The notes: generated from the letters alone by a model not told the origin. A stretch of DNA of 64,000 bases from Silurus meridionalis (GCF_014805685.1 NC_060907.1:4441473-4505472), one strand, 5' to 3'. Shown: positions 9,740-21,346, numbered from the stretch's first letter. Numbers and translations: made by a program.

Positions 9740-10753
9740 ATGGCAAAGACAAGAGAACACACCATTCAAGTAAGGCAGATGTGTGTCGAACTTCATAAGT
9801 CAGGCAATGGCTACAAGAAAATAGCCACTCGCCTCAACTTGCCGGTATCTACAGTCAGAGGAATCATTAAGAAGATTAATACAACTGGAACAGTGACAAA
9901 CAAGGCTGGAAGAGGTCCCAAGTTTATCTTGCCACAACGCACAGTGAGGAGGATGGTAAGAGAAGTAAAAAAATTTCCCAAGCTCACCGTCACAGAATTG
10001 CATCAAAGAGTGGCATCTTGGGGTCACAGAGTCTCCAAAACAACCATCAGACGCTCTCTACATGCCAACAAGCTGTTTGGGAGGCATGCAAGGAAAAAGC
10101 CTTTTCTCACTAACACTCACAAACGTAAACGTCTGGAGTTTGCTAAGCGGTACTGGGACTTCAACTGGGATCATGTGCTTTGGTCAGATGAGACTAAGAT
10201 TGAGCTTTTTGGCAACAAACACTCTAAGTGGGTCTGGCGTAAAACAAAAGATGAGTATGCCGAAAAGCACCTCATGCCCACCGTGAAGTATGGTGGAGGA
10301 TCTGTGATGCTGTGGGCCTGTTTCTCTTCCAAAGGCCCTGGGAACCTTGTTAGGGTGCATGGCATTATGAACGTTTTGAAGTACCAGGATATTTTAAATA
10401 AAAACCTGATGGCCTCTGCCAGAAAGCTGAAGATGGGTCGTCATTGGGTCTTTCAGCAGGATAATGATACAAAACATGTGGCAAAATCTACACAAAAGTG
10501 GTTCAGCAGTCACAAACTCAAGGTCCTCCCATGGCCATCTCAGTCCCCAGACCTCAACCCAATCGAAAACCTGTGGGGCGAGCTAAAGAGAAGAGTGCAT
10601 AAGAGAGGACCCGGGACACTGGATGATCTAGAAAGATTGTGCAAGGAAGAATGGTCAAAAAACCCTCTCTCTGTGTTCTTCAATCTTGTGAAATGTTATA
10701 GGAGGAGATTAAGTGTTGTCTTGATGGCAAAAGGAGGTTGTACAAAGTATTAA
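9740..10753 (+). CDS. Tc1-like transposase, DD34E, apparently intact (337 aa)
   Basis: It cuts and pastes its own element at TA sites in the nucleus. Residues ~1-110 form the paired-like DNA-binding region with two helix-turn-helix units (QVRQMCVELHKSGNGYKKIA; KLTVTELHQRVASWG), followed by a basic NLS-like patch (RHARKK, HKRKR). The catalytic triad is complete: Asp150 in WSDETKIELFG, Asp241 in QQDNDTKH and Glu276 in [15 protein letters not shown], with exactly 34 residues between the last two. The Gly-rich box YGGGSVMLWACF is present. Length is normal for the family (about 340 aa) and the frame has no break from ATG to the TAA after GGCTKY. With intact IR/DR ends this copy could be autonomous. 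Point substitutions (for example T in place of P in DNDTKH) might still impair it. Confidence 0.93.
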   Translation: MAKTREHTIQVRQMCVELHKSGNGYKKIATRLNLPVSTVRGIIKKINTTGTVTNKAGRGPKFILPQRTVRRMVREVKKFPKLTVTELHQRVASWGHRVSKTTIRRSLHANKLFGRHARKKPFLTNTHKRKRLEFAKRYWDFNWDHVLWSDETKIELFGNKHSKWVWRKTKDEYAEKHLMPTVKYGGGSVMLWACFSSKGPGNLVRVHGIMNVLKYQDILNKNLMASARKLKMGRHWVFQQDNDTKHVAKSTQKWFSSHKLKVLPWPSQSPDLNPIENLWGELKRRVHKRGPGTLDDLERLCKEEWSKNPLSVFFNLVKCYRRRLSVVLMAKGGCTKY

Positions 10754-11128
10754 CATCAGGGGTGCCAATAATTGTGGCACACATGATTTCAAGTTTTTTC
10801 TTTTTTTCTAAATGTGTGATTTTTTTACCACCAAAGTTATGTACTTAAATAAAAGGTTGGATTTTTCTCCTTTTTTGCATTTGGGTTCTATGTTGTTTAA
10901 AAAAAAAAAGGAGAATTTTTTGAAGTCCACGACCACATCTTAAACAGGGGTGCCAATAATTGTGGAGGGCACTGTATAGTGAGGAAAATAAATATTTGAA
11001 CACCCTGCTATTTTGCAAATTCTCCCACTTAGAAATCATGGAGGGGTCTGAAATTGTATGATTTTTTTAACTATTTATTTGTATGATACAGCTGCAAATA
11101 AGTATTTAAACACCGGAGAAAGTCAATG

Positions 11129-12087
11129 TTAACATTTGGTACAGTAGCCTTTGTTTGCAATTACAGAGGTCAAACGTTTCCTGTAGTTTTTCACCAGGTT
11201 TGCACACACTGCAGGAGGGATTTTGGCCCACTCCTCCACACAGATCTTCTCTAGATCAGTCAGGTTTTTGGCCTGTTGCTGAGAAACACAGAGTTTGAGC
11301 TCCCTCCAAAGATTTTCTATTGGGTTTAGGTCTGGAGACTGGCTAGGCCACAGCAGAACCTTGATATGCTTCTTACAGAGCCACTCCTTGGTTATCCTGG
11401 CTGTGTGCTTTGGGTCATTGTCATGTTGGAAGACACAGCCTCGACCCATCTTCAATGCTCTAACTGAGGAAAGGAGGTTGTTCCCCAAAATCTTGCAATA
11501 CATGGCCCCGGTCATCCTCTCCTTAATACAGTACAGTCGCCCTGTCCTATGTGCAGAAAAACACCCCCAAAGCATGATTCTACCACCCCCATGCTTCACA
11601 GTAGGGATGGTGTTCTTGGAATGGTACTCATCATTCTTCTTCCTCCAAACACGTTTAGTGGAATTATGACCCAAACTTAAGGGCAAACTTAAGACGTGCC
11701 TGGACATGTGATGGTTTAAGCAGGGGAACCTTCTGTGCCATGCATGATTTCAAACCCTGACGTCTTAGTGTATTACCAATAGTAACCTTGGAAACGGTGG
11801 TCCCAGCTCTTTTTTAGGTCATTGACCAGCTCCTCTCGTGTAGTTCTGGGCTGATTTCTCACCTTCCTTAGGATCATTGAGACCCCACGAGGTGAGATCT
11901 TGCATGGAGCCCCAGTCCGAGGGAGATTGACAGTCATGTTTAGCTTCTTCCATTTTCTAATGATTGCTCCAACAGTGGACCTTTTTTCACCAAGCTGCTT
12001 GGCAATTTCCCCGTAGCCCTTTCCAGCCTTGTGGATGTGTACAATTTTGTTTCTAGTGTCTTTGGACAGCTCTTTGGTCTTGGCCAT
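11129..12087 (-). pseudogene. Tc1-B transposase, truncated and frameshifted
   Basis: The N-terminal part (12087-11773) reads [20 protein letters not shown], with helix-turn-helix residues and GRP-like spacing, then leaves frame after NDLKKS. The C-terminal part (about 11660-11129) has [19 protein letters not shown], the Asp in [11 protein letters not shown] and [15 protein letters not shown], ending GYCTKC. The region carrying the first catalytic Asp (WSDETK) is deleted. It cannot encode an active enzyme. Confidence 0.9.
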
Positions 12088-12099
12088 GTTTAGACGGAA

Positions 12100-13109
12100 C
12101 TACGTTTACTAGGACCACATGCTAGAAGTAAACTTTCTGATTACGTAGCATCTCTGGATGGTGTTTCTGTTTCAGCATGTACGGCTGTCAAAGACCTTTG
12201 TGTGATTATTGACCCTAGTCTTTCCTTTAAGTCTCACGTGAATAATATCACCAGGATTGCCTTCTTTCACCTTAGAAATTTTGCTAAAATTATAAATATG
12301 ATGTCGTTACAGGATGCAGAAAAACTAGTTCATGTTTTTGTTACTTCTAGATTAAACTACTGTAATGCTTTACTGTCTGGGTGTGCAAATAAGTGCATAA
12401 ATAAGCTTCAGTTAGTTCAGAATGCAGCAGCAAGAGTCCTCACTAGATCTAGGAAATATGAACACATCACCCCTGTTTTAATCAGTCTACACTGCTCCCA
12501 ATCAAATCTCGCATTGATTATAATATACTACTACTGACGTATAAAGCACTTAACGGTCTCGCACCGCAGTATCTAAGTGAACTTCTGTACCAGTATGATC
12601 CTCCACGCCTACTTAGATCTAAAGGTGCGGGCTATCTGTTGGTTCTTTAAATAATGAAGACTACAGCAGGGGCTGTAGATTTTTTTCTTAGGTAAAGTTA
12701 AAGTTCGGTCAAGTTAAACATGCTCCTGAGGCTCCAGTGACCATTGTTCCTGCATCTCTACCCTCCGTGGATCTTTCCACTTCATCCCATCAACACCTTG
12801 GGTGGTTCCATGAAATTCGGAGTAAGAACGGGCGCTTTGAGGATGGATTGGACTGTAGTTAATGTCAACAGTCTGCTACACTGACTCAGTATACAGTTCG
12901 CTTCTGATCATCATCACTGTACCCCGCAACAAAATATATGCTTCAAATGGACATTTGGTGCAACCCAGATGAGGATGGGTTCCCTCTTGAGTCTGGTTCC
13001 TCTCAAGGTTTCTTCCTTCTCGGAGAGTTTTTCCTTGCCACAGTTGCTCATCAGGGACAAACTTACTTACAAAGAACATATTTACTTTTAATCACCACAT
13101 TATCTGTGT
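12100..13109 (+). mobile_element. L2/CR1-type LINE, 5'-truncated, upstream part
   Basis: Translation on the plus strand gives the end of a reverse transcriptase: VKDLCVIIDPSLSFKSHVNN, then LHVFVTSRLNYCNALL-like text, LQLVQNAAARVLTRSRKYEH, and after a frameshift KALNGLAPQYLSELL. From about 12925 the 3' UTR block gatgaggatgggttccctct...ctctcaaggtttcttccttc appears. It stops at 13109 in the middle of the tail because the L1-type LINE is inserted there. The missing last part is at 18441-18494. Confidence 0.8.
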
Positions 13110-13124
13110 AAAGCTGTTTTGAGA
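13110..13124. repeat. Target-site duplication, left copy, of LINE L1-A
   Basis: aaagctgttttgaga at 13110-13124 recurs as aaagctgctttgaga at 18426-18440, one mismatch in 15 bases, exactly flanking the LINE. The sequence belongs to the L2 3' tail. Confidence 0.85.
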
Positions 13125-13275
13125 CTTCCGGTTTTGGCGATGTGAGAGAGAGCAGCGGGGACGAGGACCTCCCAAGCACACTCCTTTCAAACCTGTTAAA
13201 GCATCTTCTTTTTTTTTTTTATCTAATTGCTTAACGACGTTAAATATAAGATCTACACTCAATTCGGGAAGAGAA

Positions 13276-14061
13276 ATGAGCAACTTGAAGCAGAAGCAAG
13301 GTACTGCACCAGCAACATGTTCAGGTGCTACTATGGCGGGCAAGTTAGCAATCATGGCGTCTAACGAAACCGCTAACAGTAAGCGTTCACCTGTTAAAGA
13401 CAACACAGACAATTTGTCGATGAGTCAGCTAATCTCCGAACTGGCAAAACAACGGGCCAGTTTAAAAGAGGACATGGCAAGCTTGATTCATGATTTAATC
13501 CAGCCGTTGCAAGCCTCACTTGACACGTTGAGGGAAACAGTAAGCTCGTTTCAGCATCGACTCACGTCTACTGAAGTATTAGCTCGTGAAAACTTTAAAA
13601 GGCTGGTCGGAGCGGAAGCGACGATTACAGACTTGAAAACGCAAAATTGATCTCTTCTTAACCAAATTGATGATCTTGAAAACAGATCCAGAAGGGCTAA
13701 CCTGCGTATTATTAACATTCCAGAAGGCAGTGAAGATGGAAAAGACCCTGTTAAATTCGTATCTGCGTTGTTTAAAGAAACTATGGAGAGCGTGTTTGAC
13801 AGTCCTCCTGAACTGGGCCAGGCGACATGATATAAAATACAACGGAGTGTCACTGAGGCTGTACCCGGATCTGAGCGAAGCCTTAGCAAAGAAACGCGCT
13901 GGATTCAAAGATATTTAACAGTCCCTCTATGAGAAAGGCATAAAGTTTCAACTTCTGTATCCTGCCCATCTCCGAATGAAGTTTGGGGAAGAAACACACA
14001 CCTTTGATTCACCTACGGCTGCTGAGACTTTTTACAGACAACGCATTCATGCACAAGATTA
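13276..14061 (+). pseudogene. L1-A ORF1 (coiled-coil / RRM nucleic-acid chaperone), broken
   Basis: ORF1 proteins bind LINE RNA. The first 124 codons from ATG 13276 are open, with a Lys/Gln-rich start and a heptad-like coiled coil (LKEDMASLIHDLIQPLQASL). TGA after DLKTQN breaks the frame. The RRM start DDLENRSRRANLRIINIPEG follows at 13670, then further stops. The homologous ORF1 at 47123 is intact. Confidence 0.8.
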
Positions 14062-14477
14062 AAAACTGTCTTTGGCTAACAGGCTGCACTTTCTGTGAAG
14101 GTGAATAATAACAGCAAAACACTCGGGATGTGGTCATTTAAATCGCTAAGAAGAGACAGAGTTTTTGCTTTTGTTTCTGTTTAACGCCTTGTAGTTTAAG
14201 CTGCACAATTCATTGTAGTGATGCTGTGCTGTACTTCATGTATATATTGGTGGTTTGGGCTCCTCAAGTAGTTTAAGTGGTAGAGTATGGATAACCAGGA
14301 GCCATGCGAGTTAAACGGGTTGCTGCTGCTTGTTTCAGTTGGGGAAACAAGCTTAGGGAGTATTATGGGAGGTTTGGTTTTGCGTTTTGTTTATTACAAG
14401 ATTCGTAACAGTGAGGAAACTTGTATTGCGGATTGCATCTCTGTGCTGTTTTTGCCGGTTTAAATTTATATTTGCAC

Positions 14478-17400
14478 ATGGCTAATAAGGCCGATTTAGC
14501 TAAATTTCCTGGGGGGTCGAAAGTTAGATTTGTTAGCTGGAATGTAAAAGGCCTAAATGGCCCAACCAAAAGGAGCAGGATTTTGGCATATTTAAGAAAA
14601 TTACAATCTGAAATAATATTCCAACAGGAGACACACCTACGTATTAGCGATCAGTTAAGAAATTGTGGGTGGGACAGGTTTTTCACTCTAATTTTGACTC
14701 TAAGGCAAGGGGCACTGCCATTTTGATACACAAAACCATTCAATTTACGGTCTCTGCTTCTATTTTGGATCCTCAGGGTAGATATCTTATAGTCTCTGGG
14801 AGTTTGTATCATGTTCCTGTCTTATTAGTTAACGTATAGGCCCCCAACTGGGACAATGTAAGTTTTATTAATAAGCTTGTTTCTATTCTGCCAGATCTTA
14901 ACTCCCATCTCATGATATTTGGTGGTGACTTGAATACTGTTATGGATCCACCCCTCGATCGTTCCAACCCCAGGTCATTATCCCGTTCTAAGATGGCCCA
15001 AGCCTTATCCACATTCTTTGATCAAGTGGGAGCCGTTGATCTGTGGCGATTTCTGTTTCCACGCAGCAAAGCATACTCCTATTTCTCACAAGTACGCCAC
15101 TCCTATTCAAGAATCGATTACTTCTTTATAGATAAATCTCTCCTTCCTTCTGTTGAACAAATCGATTATTTACCTATTGTGAAATCAGATCATGCTCCTG
15201 TGCAATTAGATCTCGTTTGCAATCTAAGGTACAACGAACGGCCTCTGTGGAGATTAAAAACTTCCTTGTTATCAGACCCTGAATTTTGTACATTCGTAAC
15301 TACGGCCATAGATAACTTCTTACTGCATAACAGATCAGAATCTATATCGGCATCTACATTGTGGGAAACACTGAAAGTAGTCATAAGGGGGGAAATAATC
15401 TCATATACTTCAACTCTAAATAAAAAGCCTAAACAAAAATTTGACAATTTAATTGACTCTATTAGGAGACTGGACAGCCTCTATTCTGTGTCTTCCTCAC
15501 CAGAACTTTATAAGGAACGGTTGAGCCTTCAAGTCCAATATAACCTGCTCTCAACAAATAAAACTGAATGGTGCTTATTACGTGCTAGAGGGTATATATG
15601 AACATGGGGAAAAGGCAGGTCGACTTTTAGCCTACCAATTAAAATCTAAAGATGCCTCTCAAATTATACCTTGAATTCAAAACAATGATGATGATTTAAT
15701 CGTTAATCCCATTGAAATTAATACAACCTTTAGGAACTACTTTTTAGATTTATATGCTTCTGAAAGCCCTACATTAAACTCTGGAATGCTGGAATTTTTG
15801 GATAGTATAGATATACCCACTCTTGATTCAGAAAACATATTTTGAGGGAAACATACAAATGGAGGAAATTCTAAATGCTATTTCATTAATGCAGAACAAA
15901 AAAAACCCTGGCCCAGATGGCTACCCTATGGATTTTTACAAAAAATTTGCAACCAAATTAGCCCCTATTCTTCTTGATATGTTTGAGGACTCTTTTGTAA
16001 GGGGACGCTTGCCGCAAACTTTGAATGAAGCAAACATAATTCTATTGTTAAAACCTGGCAAAGATAATGTAAAATGTAATTTTTACAGGCCAATATTACT
16101 TCTTAATGCCGATACTAAAATCTTGTCATAAATCCTTGCATTACGTTCAGATACAGTAATAGGGAATTTAATTTCTGGCTACCAAACGGGTTTTGTCAGA
16201 GGTCATCATTCTTTTAGTAATATTCGGAGATTGCTGGGGGTAATCCACTCATTGAAACTTGCTCAGGGCCCTATACCCCAGGTTGTTATTTCACTAGATG
16301 CCGAAAAAGCGTTTGACAGGGTTGAGTGGAAGTATTTATTCTCGGTGCTGGAAAGATTTGGCTTTGGAACATATTTTCTCTCACTGGTTAAGTTACTATA
16401 CTTCTCTCCTGTGGCATCGATAATTACAAATGGGGTACGTTTAAAGTCTTTTCCTCTATCAAGGGGTATGAGACAAGGGTGCCCTCTTAGCCCTTTACTT
16501 TTTACTTTAGCCATCGAACACCTATCCATAGCGTTAAGATGCTTGAAGCATTTTACTGGCATTAGCAGTAGAAACATAGAACATAGGGTATCTTTGTATG
16601 CTGATGATATGTTGTTGTATCTTTCGGACACGATTGTAGGTATTCCACAAGAAGTTAAGATTTTAGATCAATTTGGTGAATTCTCAGGTTAAAGATTAAA
16701 TTTCTCAAAAAGTGTTTATTTCCCCGTGAAAAGTAGAGGCCTCCAAATTTCAGGGAACGATATACCGTTTCAATTGTCTCAGGTTTTAAATACTTGGGGA
16801 TAAATATCTCACAGGGTTTTCCTAACCTTTACAAAGAAAACTTTGCTTCTTTAATTGACAAGTTAAAACTTGATCTCAAAAAATGAAATCTGCTGTTTCT
16901 TTCTCTTGCAGGAAGAATTAATTGTGTAAAAATGAACATTCTACCGAGGCTCTTGTACTTGTATCAGTGTGTCCCAGTCTTTTTACCCAAATCCTATTTT
17001 TCAGAAATTAGACAGTATAATTTTATCATTTATTTGGGGTGGGATAACACCTAGGATTCGGGAAGGAATTCCTCCAAAGACAAAAAATTCAAGGGCGATT
17101 ATAACTACCTAATTTCAGATACTAATATTGGGCTGCAAATATTTCAAAAGGACTCTATTGGCTTCAAGACCCCAATGATGTTTGGTGCATTTCAGAAGCG
17201 TGTTCTTGTACCTCTTCATCCCTCCCAGCTTTAGCTTTATCCAAACTGCCCCTTCGTATTTCATCATATACGCAATGCCCAATTGTAGCAAATACCCTCA
17301 GGATCTGGTTTCAATTCAGACAGTGTTTTGGTTTTAGAGACTTCTTCATAGCCGGCCCTATATGCAAGAACCACCTATTCCTAGACTCAGTTTTCAGTCA

Positions 17401-18248
17401 GTGGAAATGTTTGGGTCTTGTCAGATTTAGTGATCTTTTTATAGATAATGTTTTTGCCTCGTTCTCAGCTATTTCTTCAAAATATGGTCTGCCAGGATCA
17501 CACTTGTTTAGATATTTTCAAATTCGTCATCTAATCCAAAGCCACTGTCCCACATATCCCTCCATCCCTTCTAGTGCAGGAATGGATACAGTTCTAAATA
17601 TTTCAATACACTAGGGGAGTAATTTCCAAAGTGTATGACACTTTAATGTCAGTAAAAAATATAGATCTGAACAAAATCCATGCGGAATGGAAAAGGGATT
17701 TGGGAGTGGAGATATCAGAGGAAACCTGGAAAACCTGGCTTGATTTAGTTTAAGGTTCTTCACAGACTTCATTACAGCAAGGTTAAGCTGTCCAAAATAT
17801 ACACCAATGTAACTGACCGTGTGAGCATTGTCGCTCTGCTGGGGCAGATTTGGCTTATATGTTTTGGACTTGCCCCAGACTGTTTGATTACTGGACAACT
17901 ATATTTAAAATCTTGTCTGAGGTGTATATTAGGGATATTAAGCCTAGTTTTGAAATGCCAATTTTTGGAGTACCTGAGCAAGGTACAGTCATGCCCAGGA
18001 AGTGTCAGGATGCTTGTGCTTTTGCCTGTCTTCTGGCTCGGAGAAGAATATTGCTTGATTGGAAATCAAGTAAACCACCTTTAGTCTCACTCTGGCTTAA
18101 AGATTTGATGCTATTGAAATTGGAAAAAATTAAATACTCTCTTAGAGGGTCCACCAAACTTTTATATTTAGTATGGACTCCATTGATCTCATATTTTTGG
18201 AAAGGGTGCAGCTCTTCCCCTAACAGGTACTGCCATCAGGTCCAATAG
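14478..18248 (+). pseudogene. L1-A ORF2 (APE endonuclease + reverse transcriptase), multiply broken
   Basis: Endonuclease motifs: RFVSWNVKGLNGPTKRSRIL and FQQETHLR (from 14478), then a frameshift, then FGGDLNTVMDPPLDRSN, DYFFIDKSLL and SDHAPV (14912-15250). Reverse transcriptase: KKNPGPDGYPMDFYKKF (about 15900), ISLDAEKAFDRVEWKYLF (about 16290), MRQGCPLSPLLFTLAIEHLS and YADDMLLYL (about 16600). C-terminal WTCPRLFDYWTTIF follows at about 17860. At least four frame changes and several stops (for example TAA at about 16690) separate the parts. Confidence 0.88.
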
Positions 18249-18425
18249 GCTAACAATGTTGTTTAGTATTTCCTCATTGTTTGTAATGTCATAACTGTGT
18301 TGAAAAAATTGTAGGGGGACAGGAAATGTGGAAAAAACTGTCAATTAGCTGTCGCCTAAAGTCATTGCTGTTTGTTAATGCGCTTTCCTCTGTTCCTTCC
18401 TCAATAAAAATATATATATTAAAAA

Positions 18426-18494
18426 AAAGCTGCTTTGAGACAATGTTCATTGTTAAAAGCGCTATACAAATAAAAATGAATTAAATTGAATTTT
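18426..18494 (+). mobile_element. L2-type LINE, detached 3' tail
   Basis: aaagctgctttgagacaatg...gttaaaagcgctatacaaat, then an ATTGAATT-like tail, completes the element interrupted at 13109. It joins Tc1-B sequence at about 18495. A second copy of this tail is at 28975-29035. Confidence 0.85.
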
Positions 18495-18858
18495 ATGTAG
18501 TTGGATTCTTACTGATTGTATGGGGTGGACAGGTGTCTTTATGCAGCTAACAACCTCAAACAAGTGCATCTAATTTAGGATAATAAATGTAGTGGAGGTG
18601 GATATTTTAAAGGCAGACTAACAGGTCTTTGAGGGTCAGAATTCTAGCTGATAGACAGGTGTTCAAATACTTATTTGCAGCTGTATCATACAAATAAATA
18701 GTTTAAAAATCAAATATTGTGATTTCTGGATAATTTTTTTTTAGATTATGTCTCTCACAGTGGACATGCACCTACGATGACAATTTCAGACCCCTCCATG
18801 ATTTCTAAGTGGGAGAACTTGCCAAATAGCTGGGTGTTCAAATACCTATTTTCCTCAC

Positions 18859-18859
<1 letters not shown>

Positions 18860-18911
<52 letters not shown>

Positions 18912-18932
18912 ATGTATATATATATATATATA
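18860..18932. repeat. (TA)n(TG)n(TATG)n microsatellite
   Basis: TA repeats, a short TG run and TATG/TGTA repeats, then TA repeats again, at the end of Tc1-B. Confidence 0.9.
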
Positions 18933-18935
18933 TTG

Positions 18936-19040
18936 CACCTCATACCATATACAGCTGTCACCCTCTGCTTCATACCATGGAAATCAATAGGCCATTGTTT
19001 TAGAAAGATTCACTAATTAATAATCTAATCTACATAAGGT
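18936..19040. repeat. Right arm of a long inverted repeat (partner 9242-9350)
   Basis: acctcataccatatacagct, then gtcaccctctg, ccattgttttagaaagattc and taatctaatctacat match the reverse complement of 9242-9350 with small gaps. Confidence 0.75.
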
Positions 19041-19224
19041 TAGCTCCAATTAGAAATCTAGAACTGTGAAATAGTATTTTTAATGAGAAGAAATAAATAT
19101 ATAACTGACCTGTTATAACCCACCTGAAGCTGGTAGATCCTGTAATTACCGTATATGAACAATCAAGTGGGACGTTAATTTTAGAACACTTTTTAAAACA
19201 CCTTTTATTTTTACAAACTCTTTA

Positions 19225-20345
19225 TATACGCTATATTGTCAAAACCATTCACTTGTCTGCCTTCACATGCAAATGAACTTTAGTAACATACGATTCTTAA
19301 TCTATAGGATTTTTTGTGATGTTGGCCCAAACTTTGCAGCTACAACAGCTTCAACTCTTCTGGGAAGGCTTTTCACAAGGTTTAAGAGTGTTTGTGAGAA
19401 TTTTTGACCATTCTTCCAGAAGCGCATTTGTGAGGTCAAACACAGATGTTGGACAAGAAGGCCTGGATTACAGTCTCTGATCTGATTCATCCCAAATGTG
19501 TTCTATCATGTTGAAGTCAGGACTCTTGTGCAGGACAGTCGAGTTCTTCCACACTAAATGTTGAAACAGTAACGAGCCGTCCCCAATCTGTTCCGACAAA
19601 GTAGGTAGCATGAAACTGTCCAAAATGTCTTGGTATGATGAAGCATTAAGTGTTCCTTTCACTGGAGCTAAGGGGCCGAGCCCAAATCCTTAAAAACATC
19701 CCCACATAATAATCCCCCTCCACCAAACTTTACACTTGGCACAATGCAGTCAGACAAGTACCGTTCCCCCGGTAACCCCCAAACCAGGCTTGTCTATAGG
19801 ATTGCCAGACAGTGAAGCGTGATTCGTCATCCCAGAGAACAAGTCTTCACTGTTCTAGAGTCCAGTGGCGGCATGCTTTACACCACTGCATCCCATGTTT
19901 TGCATTGCACTTGCTGATGTAAGGCTTGGATGCAGCTGCTCGACCATGAAGCTCTCTGTGCACTGTTCTTGAGCTAATCTGAAGGCCACATGAAGTTTGG
20001 AGGAGGTGTAGCTATTGACCTTGCAGAAAGTTAACGACCTTTGCACACTATGTGTCTCAGCATCCTCTGACCCGCTCTGTGGTTTTACATGTTCTAACAC
20101 TTTGTGGCTGAGTTGCTGTCGTTCCCATTCGCTTCCACTTTGTTATAACACCTTCAACAGTTTACTGTGGAATATTTAGTAGTAAAGAAATTTCACGACT
20201 GAACTAATTGCACAGGTGGCATCCTGTCACGGTACCATGCTGGAATTCACTGAGCTCCTAAAAGAGAAACCCATTCTTTCACAAATGTCCGTAAAAGTAG
20301 TCTGCATAATTGGAACACCTGAATAGCAAAACAACTATAAATTAA
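19225..20345 (-). mobile_element. Tc1-like relic (Tc1-C) with decayed transposase
   Basis: The left end tatacgctatattgtcaaaa, then ccattcacttgtctgcctt, is a recognisable Tc1-like terminus. On the minus strand the transposase end can be read in pieces: FGGGG (about 19710), GTLNASSYQDILDSFMLPTL (about 19655), FQHL, DFNMIEHIWDE (in place of DLNPIEHLWDE, about 19510) and SLPRRVEAVVAAKFGPTS (about 19350). Many stops; dead. Confidence 0.8.
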
Positions 20346-21059
20346 CTTGCATTTAGTGTTGGGAAATAAGGATTCCTCCTTATCATAATAGATTTCTTTG
20401 TCTTGCTTGTCTAAGTCCCTATTATAATCTGCTTATTCCATGTCTATAATTTGGTTTTAACTGTTATACAGTGCCCTAAACTAGAACACAGGCATGTGGC
20501 CACAGTTGTTTTTTTATCAGCCCAGAGATGAAGACCTAAAATTTAATTTAAAGTGTTTAGATGCAAAAGCCTGTAAGTGCTGTTTGAAATAAGAGAAATG
20601 CTCATTTTATAAAAAATATTTCCAAATGGTTTAGAGGCTTTTGCATCTGAACTCTTTATAATCCCTTATGAATCAAATTTCCTTTGATTATTATTACTCA
20701 ATAAACTCATGATTATTTAGTGTTGTAGTTGGTGGAGGTCATTTTGAACTATTTTGTAGATAACTGTATCTAATGATTATTTTTTATTTATTTAATTGTA
20801 TTTATTTATTTATTTTTACAAAAGGTTACAAATCTAATGAGTTATAAATCTTTGTTGGCAAATATTCTATTTTTTGCATATTAACTCATTCTTTTGGCTG
20901 TATTTATTCTATATATAGAGTAAACTACTGAGTAGTTTTATTCATAACAAAATGTCATATTTTATAAGCTCAGGAAAAAGTCTTTTTCAGCCTAGTATTT
21001 TACATCTACAAAGAGCAAAGAATAGTAACAAATCATCTAGAGTACAAGAACCTGAAATC
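20346..21059. other. AT-rich sequence, no gene recognised
   Basis: T/A-rich with short TTTA runs near 20790-20820. Nothing identifiable. Confidence 0.4.
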
Positions 21060-21320
21060 CAGAGGTGGCAAAAGTACACATCCTTTACCTGGGTAGAAGT
21101 ACAAATACACATGTTTTAAAATATTCGGGTAAAAGTTGAAGTACTGATTATACTTTTTTTACTCGAGTGAAAGTAAAGAAGTCTTGGCTCTGATATGTTG
21201 TCGAGAAAAATGTTTGAATTGAATCCACCCGTGATGTGTCTGCTCAGAGACGGGTTCTGAGTTCCGAAATTGTACTTCAGTAAAAAGTAGTTATTACTTT
21301 TAACTGTTTTAGTGCCACAC
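21060..21320. mobile_element. hAT-like MITE fragment (aaaagtac...actcgagtgaaagtaa type)
   Basis: cagaggtggcaaaagtacac at the left, with repeated aagtac/tactt motifs and ttactcgagtgaaagtaaag. This style of short fish repeat recurs at 63390-63545. Its right end is unclear. Confidence 0.45.
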
Positions 21321-21346
21321 TGGTAACTGGACCTTACATCATATTA

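Larger units (their letters stand above)
9352..10974 (+). mobile_element. Full-length Tc1-like transposon (Tc1-A) with IR/DR ends
   Basis: Termini cagtgccctccacaattatt and its inverted complement ...gtggagggcactg are flanked by TA at 9350-9351 and 10975-10976, the Tc1 target duplication. Each ~210-bp arm carries two direct repeats, ccacaattattggcacccct, at 9361-9380 and 9546-9565, mirrored at 10758-10777 and 10946-10965. This is the IR/DR layout known from the Sleeping Beauty group. The transposase inside is uninterrupted. The right end abuts the next Tc1 element directly. A deleted sister copy lies at 55725-57121. Confidence 0.93.
13125..18425 (+). mobile_element. Full-length L1-type LINE (L1-A), decayed
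   Basis: It starts with cttccggttttggcgatgtg, which resembles the start of the second L1 at 47031 (ggacttccggttgggcc), and ends in an A-rich tail before the 15-bp target duplication. It contains ORF1, an APE-type endonuclease and a reverse transcriptase in order. There are many stops and frameshifts. It is inserted in the 3' tail of the L2-type LINE. Confidence 0.9.
10977..18860 (-). mobile_element. Tc1-like element (Tc1-B) split by nested LINEs
   Basis: The left end agtgaggaaaataaatattt, with the ctcccacttagaaatcatgg block, is matched by the inverted right end 18660-18860 (...tctaagtgggagaacttgcc ... ctattttcctcact). Transposase DNA runs on the minus strand from 12087 to 11129. Tc1 sequence resumes at about 18495 (tggattcttactgattgtat...gtggacaggtgtctttatgc), so the ~6.4 kb at about 12100-18494 is inserted foreign DNA. 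Another, emptied copy is at 1285-1532. Confidence 0.88.

Noticed and set aside
10845..11039. Small minus-strand open frame across the Tc1-A/Tc1-B junction
   Set aside because: It is formed from terminal inverted repeats of two transposons and is not a gene.
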